Source of the DNA: Devosia yakushimensis
Lineage (GTDB): Bacteria > Pseudomonadota > Alphaproteobacteria > Rhizobiales > Devosiaceae
DNA length: 64,000 bases
NCBI RefSeq assembly: GCF_030159855.1
Contig: NZ_BSNG01000001.1
Coordinates: forward strand, 1,116,001-1,180,000
Direction: 5' to 3'
Positions 1-7,757 of this stretch are shown here, one piece after another. How positions within the stretch are numbered: the stretch's first letter is position 1; each line of letters opens with the position of its first letter. Below the pieces are notes generated by a model. That model saw only the letters and a program-made list of their open reading frames with translations. It was not told where the DNA came from and made no database searches. Both the position numbers and the translations under genes were made by a program.

Positions 1-391
1 CGGTGTTGCAGTGCTCGATATACATGGAGCGGAACTTGAGAATGGTGAACATGCGCCCGCCCAGGCCGACGCGTGGCTGGCGGAACAGCGCCGGGCCAGG
101 ATCGGACAGGCGGATCGCCAGCGTCACCATGATCAGCAGCGGGCCGAGGAAAATCAGGGCCAGCAGGGATACCACAATATCGAAGGCGCGCTTGATCGCC
201 AGTTCGACCTGGCGGCGTGACGTCATCGTCAGATCAGCCGGATACTTGCCAGTCCACAAAGAGGGCAGACCATTGGCAGAACGTTCGCTCAGACGAAGAG
301 AGATTTGCGGATAGGGGTGTGCAGGCACGTCACTATTTGCAGAAGCGGAGTAGTCTTGCAGCAGATGCGGATTGGTACTGTCGAACGACAT
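1..391 (-). CDS. Bacterial sugar transferase (initiating glycosyltransferase), N-terminal part
   Basis: Reading the minus strand from an ATG at 391 gives about 130 residues that run off the left edge. After a hydrophilic leader of about 60 residues comes KRAFDIVVSLLALIFLGPLL, a membrane segment, and then RLSDPGPALFRQPRVGLGG and ILKFRSMY. This is the signature of the polyprenyl-phosphate sugar transferase family (WcaJ/ExoY type), which puts the first sugar-phosphate on undecaprenyl phosphate at the inner membrane. GAGGG lies eight bases before ATG 391; an in-frame ATG at 397 is too close to it, so 391 is chosen. It diverges from the flippase at 841. The catalytic C-terminal half is outside the window, so the sugar cannot be predicted. 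The family call is firm. Confidence 0.88.
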   Translation of the reverse strand, partial: MSFDSTNPHLLQDYSASANSDVPAHPYPQISLRLSERSANGLPSLWTGKYPADLTMTSRRQVELAIKRAFDIVVSLLALIFLGPLLIMVTLAIRLSDPGPALFRQPRVGLGGRMFTILKFRSMYIEHCNT

Positions 392-840
392 ATTCATCAC
401 CCTCACGAACCCGCCATGCGCCCGCCGCCGCGGTGGCATTAATAGTCTGTTAATGATCGCATGAGGCTTGAATCCTGGCAATAGGGGGAGTGCAATGTGA
501 ACACTTCGTCATGCTATTGATATACTTGACAAAATTTCTTGAACACGAGCATTTGTGTTGCAGAAAATCAACATTTTTTACAACAATATTTATCCAATTG
601 GTCCATTTTTGGAATACCAAGCCGGATGCGGACAAAAGTTACTTGATTTTGATTCTAGCAGAGCAGTTAACGGGAGTGTTGATTTCCCGTACCGCGAAAT
701 GAGATTGTAAGAACGCGGACTACAAATGGGGATATATTGTTTCCTCATGTATTTTATGCCGGAGCTGCAATGTGCATAGTTTCAAGGTGCTTGCCTTGTA
801 GCAACGATGTGACCGCCTGCTTAGTATTCGTTGCACGCAA
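392..840. other. AT-rich intergenic region between divergent polysaccharide genes
   Basis: No convincing gene is seen in this 449-bp stretch: the short open frames lack ribosome binding sites and any recognisable sequence. It is much richer in A and T than the flanking genes, so it probably carries the promoters for the divergent sugar transferase and flippase. It contains the 13-mer TGTTGCAGAAAAT at 556-568, found again upstream of another gene in this locus at 24669. No clear -35/-10 pair could be chosen. Confidence 0.5.
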
Positions 841-2322
841 ATGAGTTTTGCGCAGAAATTCCGGCGAAGCGTGGCGTGGTCGGCCGTGGGCAGCGCCGGC
901 AATAACGTGATCAGTTTCCTGGTGTTTGCGCTGGTGGTGCGGGCCGTGGAGCCGAGCGTGATCGGCGTGATGGCGGTGGCCCTGGTCTTTGTCGATATGG
1001 GCAAGAGCTTCGTTTCGGCCGGGGTGCCCGATCTCATCGTGCGCCAGAAGGTGTGGAACGACAGCTATGCCATGATGTGCTTCTGGCTCAACCTGGCGGC
1101 GGCGGGGCTGTCGGTGCTGCTGATGGTGCGGGTCATCGGGCCGCTCGCCGAAATCTATTTCGCGCCGGGCACCATGATTGTGCTGGCCGCTCTTTCCTCC
1201 TGCTTCATCCTGGACGGCCTGCGCGTGGTGCCGGAATCCCGGCTGCGGCGGGCGTTCGACTATAAGAGCCTGGCCTGGCGGGGGCTCAGTGCGAACCTGC
1301 TTTCCGGCGTGCTCGGCGTCAGCCTGGCGCTGACGGGCTGGGGCATCTGGGCGCTGGTGGCTCAGCGGATATCGAGTTCACTGCTCACCACGGTCTTTAC
1401 ATTCATGGTGGCGCGCTGGTTTCCCACCACCTGGGGCACCCTGGAGGGATTGCTGGGCGTGGTTGGCCATGCCGTGGGGCTGGTGGGCGCGGAACTGCTC
1501 AAGCTGCTGTCGGACCGCCTGCCGGACCTGATGCTGGGCCTCTTTCTGGGGCCGGTGGGGGTGGCCGTCTACCGGGTTGGCGCGCGGGGGTTCGACGCGC
1601 TGGTGCAATTGACCGTGACGCCGGTGCGGTCGGCCTCGCTGTCGGCCTATGCGCAGCAGGCGCATTCGGGCAGACTGGGCGATAGCGTGATCAAGTCGCT
1701 GGCGGTGATCGCCATGCTTACATTCCCGCTGTTTTTCGGCGCGGCGAGCGTGGCGCCATCATTCGTGGTGCTGGCCTTTGGCGAGCAATGGCGCAGCTCG
1801 GCGGTGATCATGCAGATATTATGTGCAGCCAGCCCGCCAGTGCTGCTGGGCGCCATGCTGCAATCGGCGCTGTCAGCCAATCACGATACCAAGCTGGTGT
1901 TCAGCCTCAGCGCGGTTTCGGCGGCCACGACTTTCGTGACGCTGCTGGTGGCGGTGCCGCTGTTCGGATTGGTGGGGGCCACGGCGGCGCTGGCCATCCG
2001 CGCCTATCTCGGCATGATGTTCAATATCGCCGTTACCGGCCCGGTCGTGGGGATGCGGCCCTGGCCGGTGGTCACCGTGCTGCTGCCGGCGCTGGCGGGG
2101 AGTGCGGTGATGCTGACATCGGTGACCGCGCTCGATCGCTTTGCGCTGTCGTCCTATCCCGAAATTGTCGCGCTGGGGGCTTCGGTGCTGTTCGGCGCCA
2201 CTCTTTATTTGCTGATCATGACGACAATATTCCGGGAGCATACCATGCAGTTCATGGGTGAATGGATCCGCAGGACGCCGAAATTGTCGAAATTGACTTT
2301 TGCACGTCATGTTGCGCGGTAA
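841..2322 (+). CDS. Wzx-type oligosaccharide flippase (polysaccharide biosynthesis protein)
   Basis: A 493-residue, very hydrophobic protein with about 12 to 14 membrane segments spread evenly along its length. The N-terminus (FRRSVAWSAVGSAGNNVISF, then LVVRAVEPSVIGVMAVALVF) is typical of the WzxC-like branch of the MOP exporter superfamily. These proteins flip undecaprenyl-linked repeat units across the inner membrane. The length fits the WzxC group. The start follows a weak ribosome site but is the natural N-terminus of the family. It is transcribed towards the nucleotide-sugar cassette, 237 bp downstream. A second, unrelated-looking Wzx lies at 42675, so this locus may build two polymers. 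Substrate is unknown. Confidence 0.88.
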   Translation: MSFAQKFRRSVAWSAVGSAGNNVISFLVFALVVRAVEPSVIGVMAVALVFVDMGKSFVSAGVPDLIVRQKVWNDSYAMMCFWLNLAAAGLSVLLMVRVIGPLAEIYFAPGTMIVLAALSSCFILDGLRVVPESRLRRAFDYKSLAWRGLSANLLSGVLGVSLALTGWGIWALVAQRISSSLLTTVFTFMVARWFPTTWGTLEGLLGVVGHAVGLVGAELLKLLSDRLPDLMLGLFLGPVGVAVYRVGARGFDALVQLTVTPVRSASLSAYAQQAHSGRLGDSVIKSLAVIAMLTFPLFFGAASVAPSFVVLAFGEQWRSSAVIMQILCAASPPVLLGAMLQSALSANHDTKLVFSLSAVSAATTFVTLLVAVPLFGLVGATAALAIRAYLGMMFNIAVTGPVVGMRPWPVVTVLLPALAGSAVMLTSVTALDRFALSSYPEIVALGASVLFGATLYLLIMTTIFREHTMQFMGEWIRRTPKLSKLTFARHVAR

Positions 2323-2559
2323 GTATGTGATTGCGATTTAGTAAAATACTGCCATTGGCTATTGCAATGGCGAGTGGATGCGATAGCGTTACAGTAGAAA
2401 TGTAAGTCTAATTAAGAAATGAGTGTGCGGCAGGCGCGTCGATGTTTTCGGCGTGAGGGTGCTTGCATGCTCGGTTGCGGCGGCAAGAAAGATCAACAAG
2501 AACGCCGCCGCTGCCGGAGGCAGAATTTTCAGGGCGTGCGGTAGTTAAGTGGGTGAGGC

Positions 2560-3336
2560 ATGAAAGTAGCTGTTCTTGCGGGCGGTTTCGGTACGCGTTT
2601 GAGCGAGGAGACCGCCGTCCGTCCCAAGCCCATGGTCGATGTGGGCGGATATCCGATCCTCTGGCACATCATGAAAATCTATGCCCATCACGGGCTGACC
2701 GACTTCGTCATCCTGGGCGGATATAAAGTCGAAGTCATCCGCGATTACTTCCTCAATTACCGCGCCAAGCTGACCGATTTCACCGTTTCGCTGCGCGGCG
2801 GGGAGGTCAAGTGGCTGGGCAAGCCGGTGGAGGATTGGACCATCACTGTGCTCAATACCGGGGATGACGCGATGACCGGCGGCCGCATCAAGGCGGCGCG
2901 GGACTATCTCTCCGATGGCACGTTCTGCCTGACTTATGGCGACGGCGTGAGCAATGTCGATGTCAATGCGGTGATCGACCTGCATCGGCGGCAGAACAAT
3001 CTCTGCACGCTCACCGCGGTTACCCAGCCGGGGCGCTATGGCGCACTGCGCATGCAGGAAGATGGCCGGGTCGACGGGTTCCGCGAAAAGGGCGCGCATG
3101 ACGGCGGCCTGATCAATGGCGGCTTCTTCGTGTGCGAGCCGGGCGTGTTCGATCTCATCGACGGGCCGCAAACGGTGTGGGAGGGTGATCCGATGGACCG
3201 GATGATCGCCCAGGGCAAGCTCGGCAGCTACCATCATGACGGCTATTGGCAATCGATGGATTCCCTGCGCGACCGCAAAATCCTGGAAGATGCCTGGGCG
3301 ACCGGCAAGGCGCCATGGAAGGTCTGGAAAGATTGA
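2560..3336 (+). CDS. rfbF: Glucose-1-phosphate cytidylyltransferase
   Basis: Makes CDP-glucose from CTP and glucose 1-phosphate, the entry step to CDP-activated deoxy and branched sugars. The nucleotide-binding motif LAGGFGTRL (residues 6-14), the RPKPMV motif (21-26) and YGDG (126-129) are all present, and the length of 258 residues is normal for the hexameric RfbF family. A GGGTGAGG stretch sits just before the ATG. It is the first gene of a five-gene run on the plus strand (2560-7461) with short gaps. Unusually, the gene that normally follows, CDP-glucose 4,6-dehydratase (rfbG), is not adjacent; an SDR enzyme four genes on is the only candidate for that step here. Confidence 0.93.
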   Translation: MKVAVLAGGFGTRLSEETAVRPKPMVDVGGYPILWHIMKIYAHHGLTDFVILGGYKVEVIRDYFLNYRAKLTDFTVSLRGGEVKWLGKPVEDWTITVLNTGDDAMTGGRIKAARDYLSDGTFCLTYGDGVSNVDVNAVIDLHRRQNNLCTLTAVTQPGRYGALRMQEDGRVDGFREKGAHDGGLINGGFFVCEPGVFDLIDGPQTVWEGDPMDRMIAQGKLGSYHHDGYWQSMDSLRDRKILEDAWATGKAPWKVWKD

Positions 3337-3366
3337 GTTAGCGGCACCGCGTTAGGGAATATTGGC

Positions 3367-4677
3367 ATGATTATCGTCGATACGGCGCTGGCCAAGCGGG
3401 AGGCCGAGGGAAGGCCGATCAAGGTTGGCCTGGTGGGAGCGGGCTTTCAGGGCGCGGGAATTGCGCTGCAAATCCTGACGGCAACCAAGGGAATGCAGCT
3501 CTGCGCGATCGCCAACCGGCGGATCGATCCGGCCATTGCCGCTTTCGGGCAGGCCGGCATTGTGCCCAATGTGGCCCATAGCGCGGCCGAGCTGAATGCG
3601 GCCATTGCCAGTAATACGCCGGTGGTGACCGAGGATGCGGTGGCGCTGGCCGAGGCCGATGGGCTCGATGCCATTATCGAGGTGACCGGCTCCATCGAAC
3701 ATGCGGCGCAGGTCGTCTTGGCGGCCATCGAAAGCGGCAAGCATGCGGTGCAGATGAATGCCGAGCTGGACGGGACCGTGGGCCCGATCCTCAAGCGCAA
3801 GGCCGATGCCAGGGGCGTGGTCTATAGCTTTTCGGACGGCGACCAGCCGGGCGTGCAGATGAACCTCATCCGGTTCGTCGCGGGGCTCGGGGTAAAGCCG
3901 GTGCTGGCGGGCAATATCAAGGGGTTGCACGATCCCTATCGCAACCCCACGACACAGAAGGCCTTTGCCGAGAAATGGGGCCAGAAGCCGGCCATGGTGG
4001 CCTCTTTTGCCGATGGCACCAAGATTTCCTTCGAGCAGGCCATTGTCGCCAATGGCACCGGCATGAAGGTGGCGCGGCGCGGCATGTTGGGCCCCGATTT
4101 TTCGGGCGGGGACCCGACGGCGCCGCTCAAGCCGCTGGAGGAAACGGTCACCGCGTTCAACCAGCATATCGACCCGGCGGGGCCGGGGCTGGTCGACTAT
4201 GTGGTGGGCGCGCGTCCGGGACCGGGGGTCTTCGTGCTCGGGGCCATCGAGAACGAGCGGCAGAAGCATTTCCTCAATCTCTATAAGCTCGGAACGGGCC
4301 CCTATTACTGCTTCTATACGCCCTATCATCTCTGCCATTTCGAGGTGCCGACTTCGGTGGCGCGGGCCGTGTTGTTCAACGATCCGGTGCTGACGCCGGC
4401 CGGCGGGCCGAGCGTGGGGGTGATCGCGGTGGCCAAGAAGGACCTGGCGCCGGGTGAGGTCATCGAGGAATTCGGCGGCTATGAAGTCTATGGCGTGGCC
4501 GAGAATATCGAGCCGATCCGCGCCGAAAAGCTGCTGCCGATCGGGCTGGCGCTGGGCTGCACGCTGAAGCGGGCCGTGGCCAAGGACACACCGCTGACCT
4601 GGGACGATGTGACGTTTCCGGAGGGGCGGTTGGTCGACAGGCTTTATGCCGAGCAGGAAGCGGTTTTCGCATCCTGA
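3367..4677 (+). CDS. NAD(P)-dependent oxidoreductase with C-terminal SAF domain
   Basis: A 436-residue protein with an N-terminal Rossmann fold (GLVGAGFQGAG, residues 21-31), a middle region like homoserine-dehydrogenase-type enzymes, and a C-terminal SAF-like segment (about 350-425, with KKDLAPGEVIEEFGGYEVYG and LPIGLALGCTLKRAVAKDTP). This group is known in alphaproteobacteria but its substrate is generally not defined. Position between rfbF and rfbC suggests a redox step on a sugar, either while nucleotide-linked or before activation; that is inference. It starts 30 bp after rfbF and ends 18 bp before rfbC. SAF domains also occur in sialic acid synthases and sugar acid dehydratases, which fits carbohydrate chemistry in a general way. 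Confidence 0.75.
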   Translation: MIIVDTALAKREAEGRPIKVGLVGAGFQGAGIALQILTATKGMQLCAIANRRIDPAIAAFGQAGIVPNVAHSAAELNAAIASNTPVVTEDAVALAEADGLDAIIEVTGSIEHAAQVVLAAIESGKHAVQMNAELDGTVGPILKRKADARGVVYSFSDGDQPGVQMNLIRFVAGLGVKPVLAGNIKGLHDPYRNPTTQKAFAEKWGQKPAMVASFADGTKISFEQAIVANGTGMKVARRGMLGPDFSGGDPTAPLKPLEETVTAFNQHIDPAGPGLVDYVVGARPGPGVFVLGAIENERQKHFLNLYKLGTGPYYCFYTPYHLCHFEVPTSVARAVLFNDPVLTPAGGPSVGVIAVAKKDLAPGEVIEEFGGYEVYGVAENIEPIRAEKLLPIGLALGCTLKRAVAKDTPLTWDDVTFPEGRLVDRLYAEQEAVFAS

Positions 4678-4695
4678 GCGGAAGAGGGGACGATA

Positions 4696-5244
4696 ATGAT
4701 CTTTCACGAGACGACACTGGTCGACGCCAAGCTGATAGAGCTGCAATTGCGCGGGGATAGCCGCGGCTTCTTCGCGCGGACCATGTGCAAGGACGAATTC
4801 AAGGCCCAGGGCATGGACCTCGATTATGTGCAGCAGAACATGTCGGTATCAGCCCAGAAGGGCACGTTGCGCGGTATGCATTACCAATTGGTGCCCAATG
4901 CCGAGGCCAAGCTGATCCGCTGCGTGCGTGGGGCCATTGTCGATATCATCGTCGATTTGCGGCCCGGCTCGGCCAGCTTTCTCAAGCACGAAGCCTTCGA
5001 ATTGAACGAGGACAATAAGCACGAACTCTATGTGCCGCGGGGCTTTGCCCATGGCTTCCAGACTCTGACGGATAACGTGGAGGTTACCTATCTGGTCTCG
5101 GGCTATTACACGCCCGCGGCAGAGCGGGGCCTGCGCTACAATGATCCCAAGCTTGGGATTTCCTGGCCGCTGGCGGTGACGACGCTGTCGGACAAGGACG
5201 CCGCCTGGCCGCTGATCGACGACCCCAGCAGAATCGAGATCTGA
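4696..5244 (+). CDS. rfbC: dTDP-4-dehydrorhamnose 3,5-epimerase family protein (RmlC/RfbC)
   Basis: Cupin-fold epimerase of 182 residues, the standard length. The hallmark RGMHYQ (residues 59-64, with the catalytic His62), the strand VRGAIVDIIVDLRPGS, PRGFAHGF (114-121) and the conserved tyrosine in SGYYTP near 138 are all seen. The canonical enzyme epimerises C3 and C5 of dTDP-4-keto-6-deoxyglucose. No rmlA, rmlB or rmlD is in the window and the gene sits with rfbF, so the true substrate here may be a CDP-4-keto sugar. AGAGGGG precedes the ATG at good distance. Its stop is separated from the next ATG by two bases, so the two are likely translated together. Confidence 0.9.
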   Translation: MIFHETTLVDAKLIELQLRGDSRGFFARTMCKDEFKAQGMDLDYVQQNMSVSAQKGTLRGMHYQLVPNAEAKLIRCVRGAIVDIIVDLRPGSASFLKHEAFELNEDNKHELYVPRGFAHGFQTLTDNVEVTYLVSGYYTPAAERGLRYNDPKLGISWPLAVTTLSDKDAAWPLIDDPSRIEI

Positions 5245-5246
5245 CC

Positions 5247-6368
5247 ATGCAAGCTGTCGGCGCCATTGTCATCGGGGCAGGGGTGGTTGGGCTGGCGGTG
5301 AGCCGTGCCCTGGCCATGGCGGGCGTTGAAACGGTTATCGTCGAGGGGGAGAGCGATTTCGGCACCTGGACCAGCGCGCGCAATAGCGAAGTGATCCATG
5401 CCGGCATCTATTATCCCAAGGGGTCGCTCAAGGCCTCGCTCTGCGTCGAGGGGCGGCACGAACTCTATGCCTATTGCCGGGCGCGCGGGGTGCCGCACCG
5501 GCAATGCGGCAAGCTGATCTTCGCCCATACGGCCAATGAGACCCATGAGCTGGACAAGATCGAGCGCAGCGCTGCCGACGCGGGCGTGGATGACCTGGTG
5601 CGGCTGAGCGGCGCCGAAGTCAGCGCCATGGAGCCGGCGCTGATCAGCCATGAGGCATTGCTGTCGCCGTCGACGGGGATCGTGGATTCGCACGGCTTCA
5701 TGCAGTCGCTACTGGCCGATGCCGAGGCGCATGGCGCCATCTATGCCGCCGGGAGCAAGGTGACGCGCATATCGCGGCAGAAGGAGGGCTGGGCCATCCA
5801 TATCGGCGGCGAGGCCGAGCCGGTGGTCGTTGCTCCGTTCCTGGTCAATTCGGCGGGGCTCAAGGCCCATGACGTGGCGGGGATGATCGAGGGGCTCGAT
5901 GCGGGTTTCGTGCCGCCGCTGCATTATGCGCGGGGCGTCTATTTCAGCTATTCGGGGGCGAGCCCGTTTTCGCGGCTGATCTATCCCGTGCCCGAACCGG
6001 GCGGATTGGGAACCCATCTGACGCTCGATCTGGCCGGGCAAATCCGTTTTGGGCCGGATGTCGAGTGGATTTCGGACATCGATTATCGGGTCGATCCGAA
6101 CCGGCATGGCAAATTCTTTGCGGCGGCGCAGCGCATCTGGCCCGATATCGACCCGGACCGGTTGCGGCCAGGCTTTGCCGGCATCAGGCCGAAATTGTCG
6201 GGGCCGGGCGAGCCGGCGGCCGATTTCGTTATTTCCGGGCCGGGAGAACATGGGCTGGGCGGGGTGGTGAACCTGTTCGGGATCGAATCTCCCGGGCTGA
6301 CCTCGGCGCTGGCGATAGCCAGGGTGGTCCGGGAAATGGTGCTGAGCGACGCGAGCGTCGCGGCGTGA
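5247..6368 (+). CDS. FAD-dependent oxidoreductase, L-2-hydroxyglutarate dehydrogenase (LhgO)-like
   Basis: A 373-residue DAO-superfamily flavoprotein with the FAD-binding GAGVVG at residues 10-15 and the family hallmark ARNSEVIHAGIYYPKGSLKA near 44-63. The C-terminus (RPKLSGPG, GLGGVVNLFGIESPGLTSALAIA) also matches the L-2-hydroxyglutarate oxidase group. In central metabolism such enzymes clear L-2-hydroxyglutarate with electrons passed to quinone. Here it is locked by a 2-bp gap behind rfbC in a nucleotide-sugar operon, which is an odd place for that job. It may oxidise a hydroxy acid or sugar made by the cassette, or recycle a by-product. The family call is solid; the substrate in this context is open. 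Confidence 0.82.
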   Translation: MQAVGAIVIGAGVVGLAVSRALAMAGVETVIVEGESDFGTWTSARNSEVIHAGIYYPKGSLKASLCVEGRHELYAYCRARGVPHRQCGKLIFAHTANETHELDKIERSAADAGVDDLVRLSGAEVSAMEPALISHEALLSPSTGIVDSHGFMQSLLADAEAHGAIYAAGSKVTRISRQKEGWAIHIGGEAEPVVVAPFLVNSAGLKAHDVAGMIEGLDAGFVPPLHYARGVYFSYSGASPFSRLIYPVPEPGGLGTHLTLDLAGQIRFGPDVEWISDIDYRVDPNRHGKFFAAAQRIWPDIDPDRLRPGFAGIRPKLSGPGEPAADFVISGPGEHGLGGVVNLFGIESPGLTSALAIARVVREMVLSDASVAA

Positions 6369-6417
6369 GTGACTTTGTACGAGCGGCGGCAAGATCAGAA
6401 CTGGAACGGTGAAGACG

Positions 6418-7461
6418 ATGAAAATCTTGATTGTCGGCAATATGGGTTATGTCGGTCCGGTCGTGGCCCGGACGCTGCGCGCGAAGTATCCCGACTATAC
6501 TATTGATGGCTTTGATAATGCCTATTTCGCCCATAGCCTGACCTCGCGGTCCGGGCTGCCGGAACGGCACCTCGACAGCCAGTATTTCGGCGATGTGCGG
6601 GCCATGCGGCCAGAGCAGCTGGAAGGTTATGACGCGGTCGTGGAGCTGGCCGCGGTGTCCAATGACCCGATGGGCGACCGCTATGCGGCGGTGACTGCCG
6701 AAATCAACCAGGGCGCGACGACGGCAGTGGCCGGGATGGCCAGCAAGGCCGGGGTCAAGAACTTCGTCTTTGCCTCGAGCTGCAGCGTCTATGGCGTCGC
6801 CGCAGGCGGGCCGCGCAAGGAGACCGATGCGCTCAATCCGGTGACGGCCTATGCCAAATCCAAGATCGGCACCGAAGAGGCGCTGAGCGTGCTCGATACC
6901 GATATGACAGTCACGAGCCTGCGGTTTTCGACGGCCTGCGGCATGTCGGAACGGTTGCGGCTCGATCTGGTGCTGAACGATTTCGTGGCCTGCGCGCTGA
7001 GCCAGGGCAAGATCACCGTGCTCAGCGACGGGACGCCCTGGCGGCCGCTGATCGATGTGCAGGACATGGCCCGGGCCATGGATTGGGCGATCCATCGCAG
7101 CGCCGACAATGGCGGGCGGTATCTGGTGTGTAATACTGGCTCGAACGACCGCAATTATCAGGTGCGCGATCTGGCCAATGCGGTGGCCAAGGCCGTGCCC
7201 GGCACCGAAGTCAGCATCAATACCGAGGCGCCGGCGGATAGCCGGTCCTATCAGGTCAATTTCGACAAATTCGCCGGGCTCGCGCCCGACCACCAGCCGC
7301 AGGTGACGCTGGCGCAATCGATCGAGCAATTGGTCAATGGCCTGCGCGGGCTCGATTTCACCGATGCCGATTTCCGCAATTCGCAGCTCATCCGGCTCAA
7401 GGTGCTGGAGCGGCACATTGCCAATAAGCAGCTGACCGATGGGTTGCGGTGGACGAATTAG
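6418..7461 (+). CDS. NAD-dependent epimerase/dehydratase (extended SDR)
   Basis: Extended short-chain dehydrogenase of 347 residues. The nucleotide-binding GNMGYVG lies at 7-13, the serine-containing SSCSVYG at about 120-126 and the catalytic YAKSK at 145-149. Such enzymes carry out 4,6-dehydration, epimerisation or 4-keto reduction of nucleotide sugars. It is the last gene of the cassette that begins with rfbF, and it is the only candidate in the run for the 4,6-dehydratase or a final reductase; sequence alone does not say which. A GTG at 6409 would add three residues but has no ribosome site, while GGTGAA precedes ATG 6418, so that start is preferred. Confidence 0.85.
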   Translation: MKILIVGNMGYVGPVVARTLRAKYPDYTIDGFDNAYFAHSLTSRSGLPERHLDSQYFGDVRAMRPEQLEGYDAVVELAAVSNDPMGDRYAAVTAEINQGATTAVAGMASKAGVKNFVFASSCSVYGVAAGGPRKETDALNPVTAYAKSKIGTEEALSVLDTDMTVTSLRFSTACGMSERLRLDLVLNDFVACALSQGKITVLSDGTPWRPLIDVQDMARAMDWAIHRSADNGGRYLVCNTGSNDRNYQVRDLANAVAKAVPGTEVSINTEAPADSRSYQVNFDKFAGLAPDHQPQVTLAQSIEQLVNGLRGLDFTDADFRNSQLIRLKVLERHIANKQLTDGLRWTN

Positions 7462-7610
7462 GGGCGGCTTCTCACTTTGGGAGCAACCGGATTGGTGGCT
7501 CCCATCACCCCACCCTCAATCCTGGCCATTCGAGCATGCTCTCATGGCCTTCTCCCCCCAAAGGGTGGTGCTGAGCTTTCCACTGGGTTCTATCCTAAAT
7601 CCCACCAACC

Positions 7611-7711
7611 CACCGTTCTTCCCTCGGGCTTGACCCGAGCCTGTTGGGAAGGCACGGACGCCATTGCTTGTGGCGGGTGGCCCTCGGGTCAAGCCCGAGG
7701 GAGGAACGGTG
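7611..7711. repeat. REP-doublet (REPIN-like) inverted repeat
   Basis: Arms of about 28 bp at 7611-7639 and 7683-7711 are reverse complements with about one mismatch, separated by about 43 bp. Each arm also contains a small hairpin of its own (CCTCGGG and its complement around a 5-base loop). The same core occurs twice more at 26531-26613 and 26834-26917. The element lies between the end of the sugar cassette and a gene on the opposite strand, so it may also stop transcription. The rest of 7462-7757 contains no gene. Confidence 0.8.
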
Positions 7712-7757
7712 GTGGAAGAGGGAGCTTAGTGCTCCTCCCTCAGTGCCGTCGCCTCGA

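Noticed and set aside
525..555. Promoter from TTGACA upstream of the first flippase
   Set aside because: No acceptable -10 box at 16 to 18 bases and about 300 bp from the gene.
3352..4746. Minus-strand open frame of 464 codons
   Set aside because: Shadow of the SAF-domain oxidoreductase gene, rich in histidine and arginine as is usual for such mirrors.
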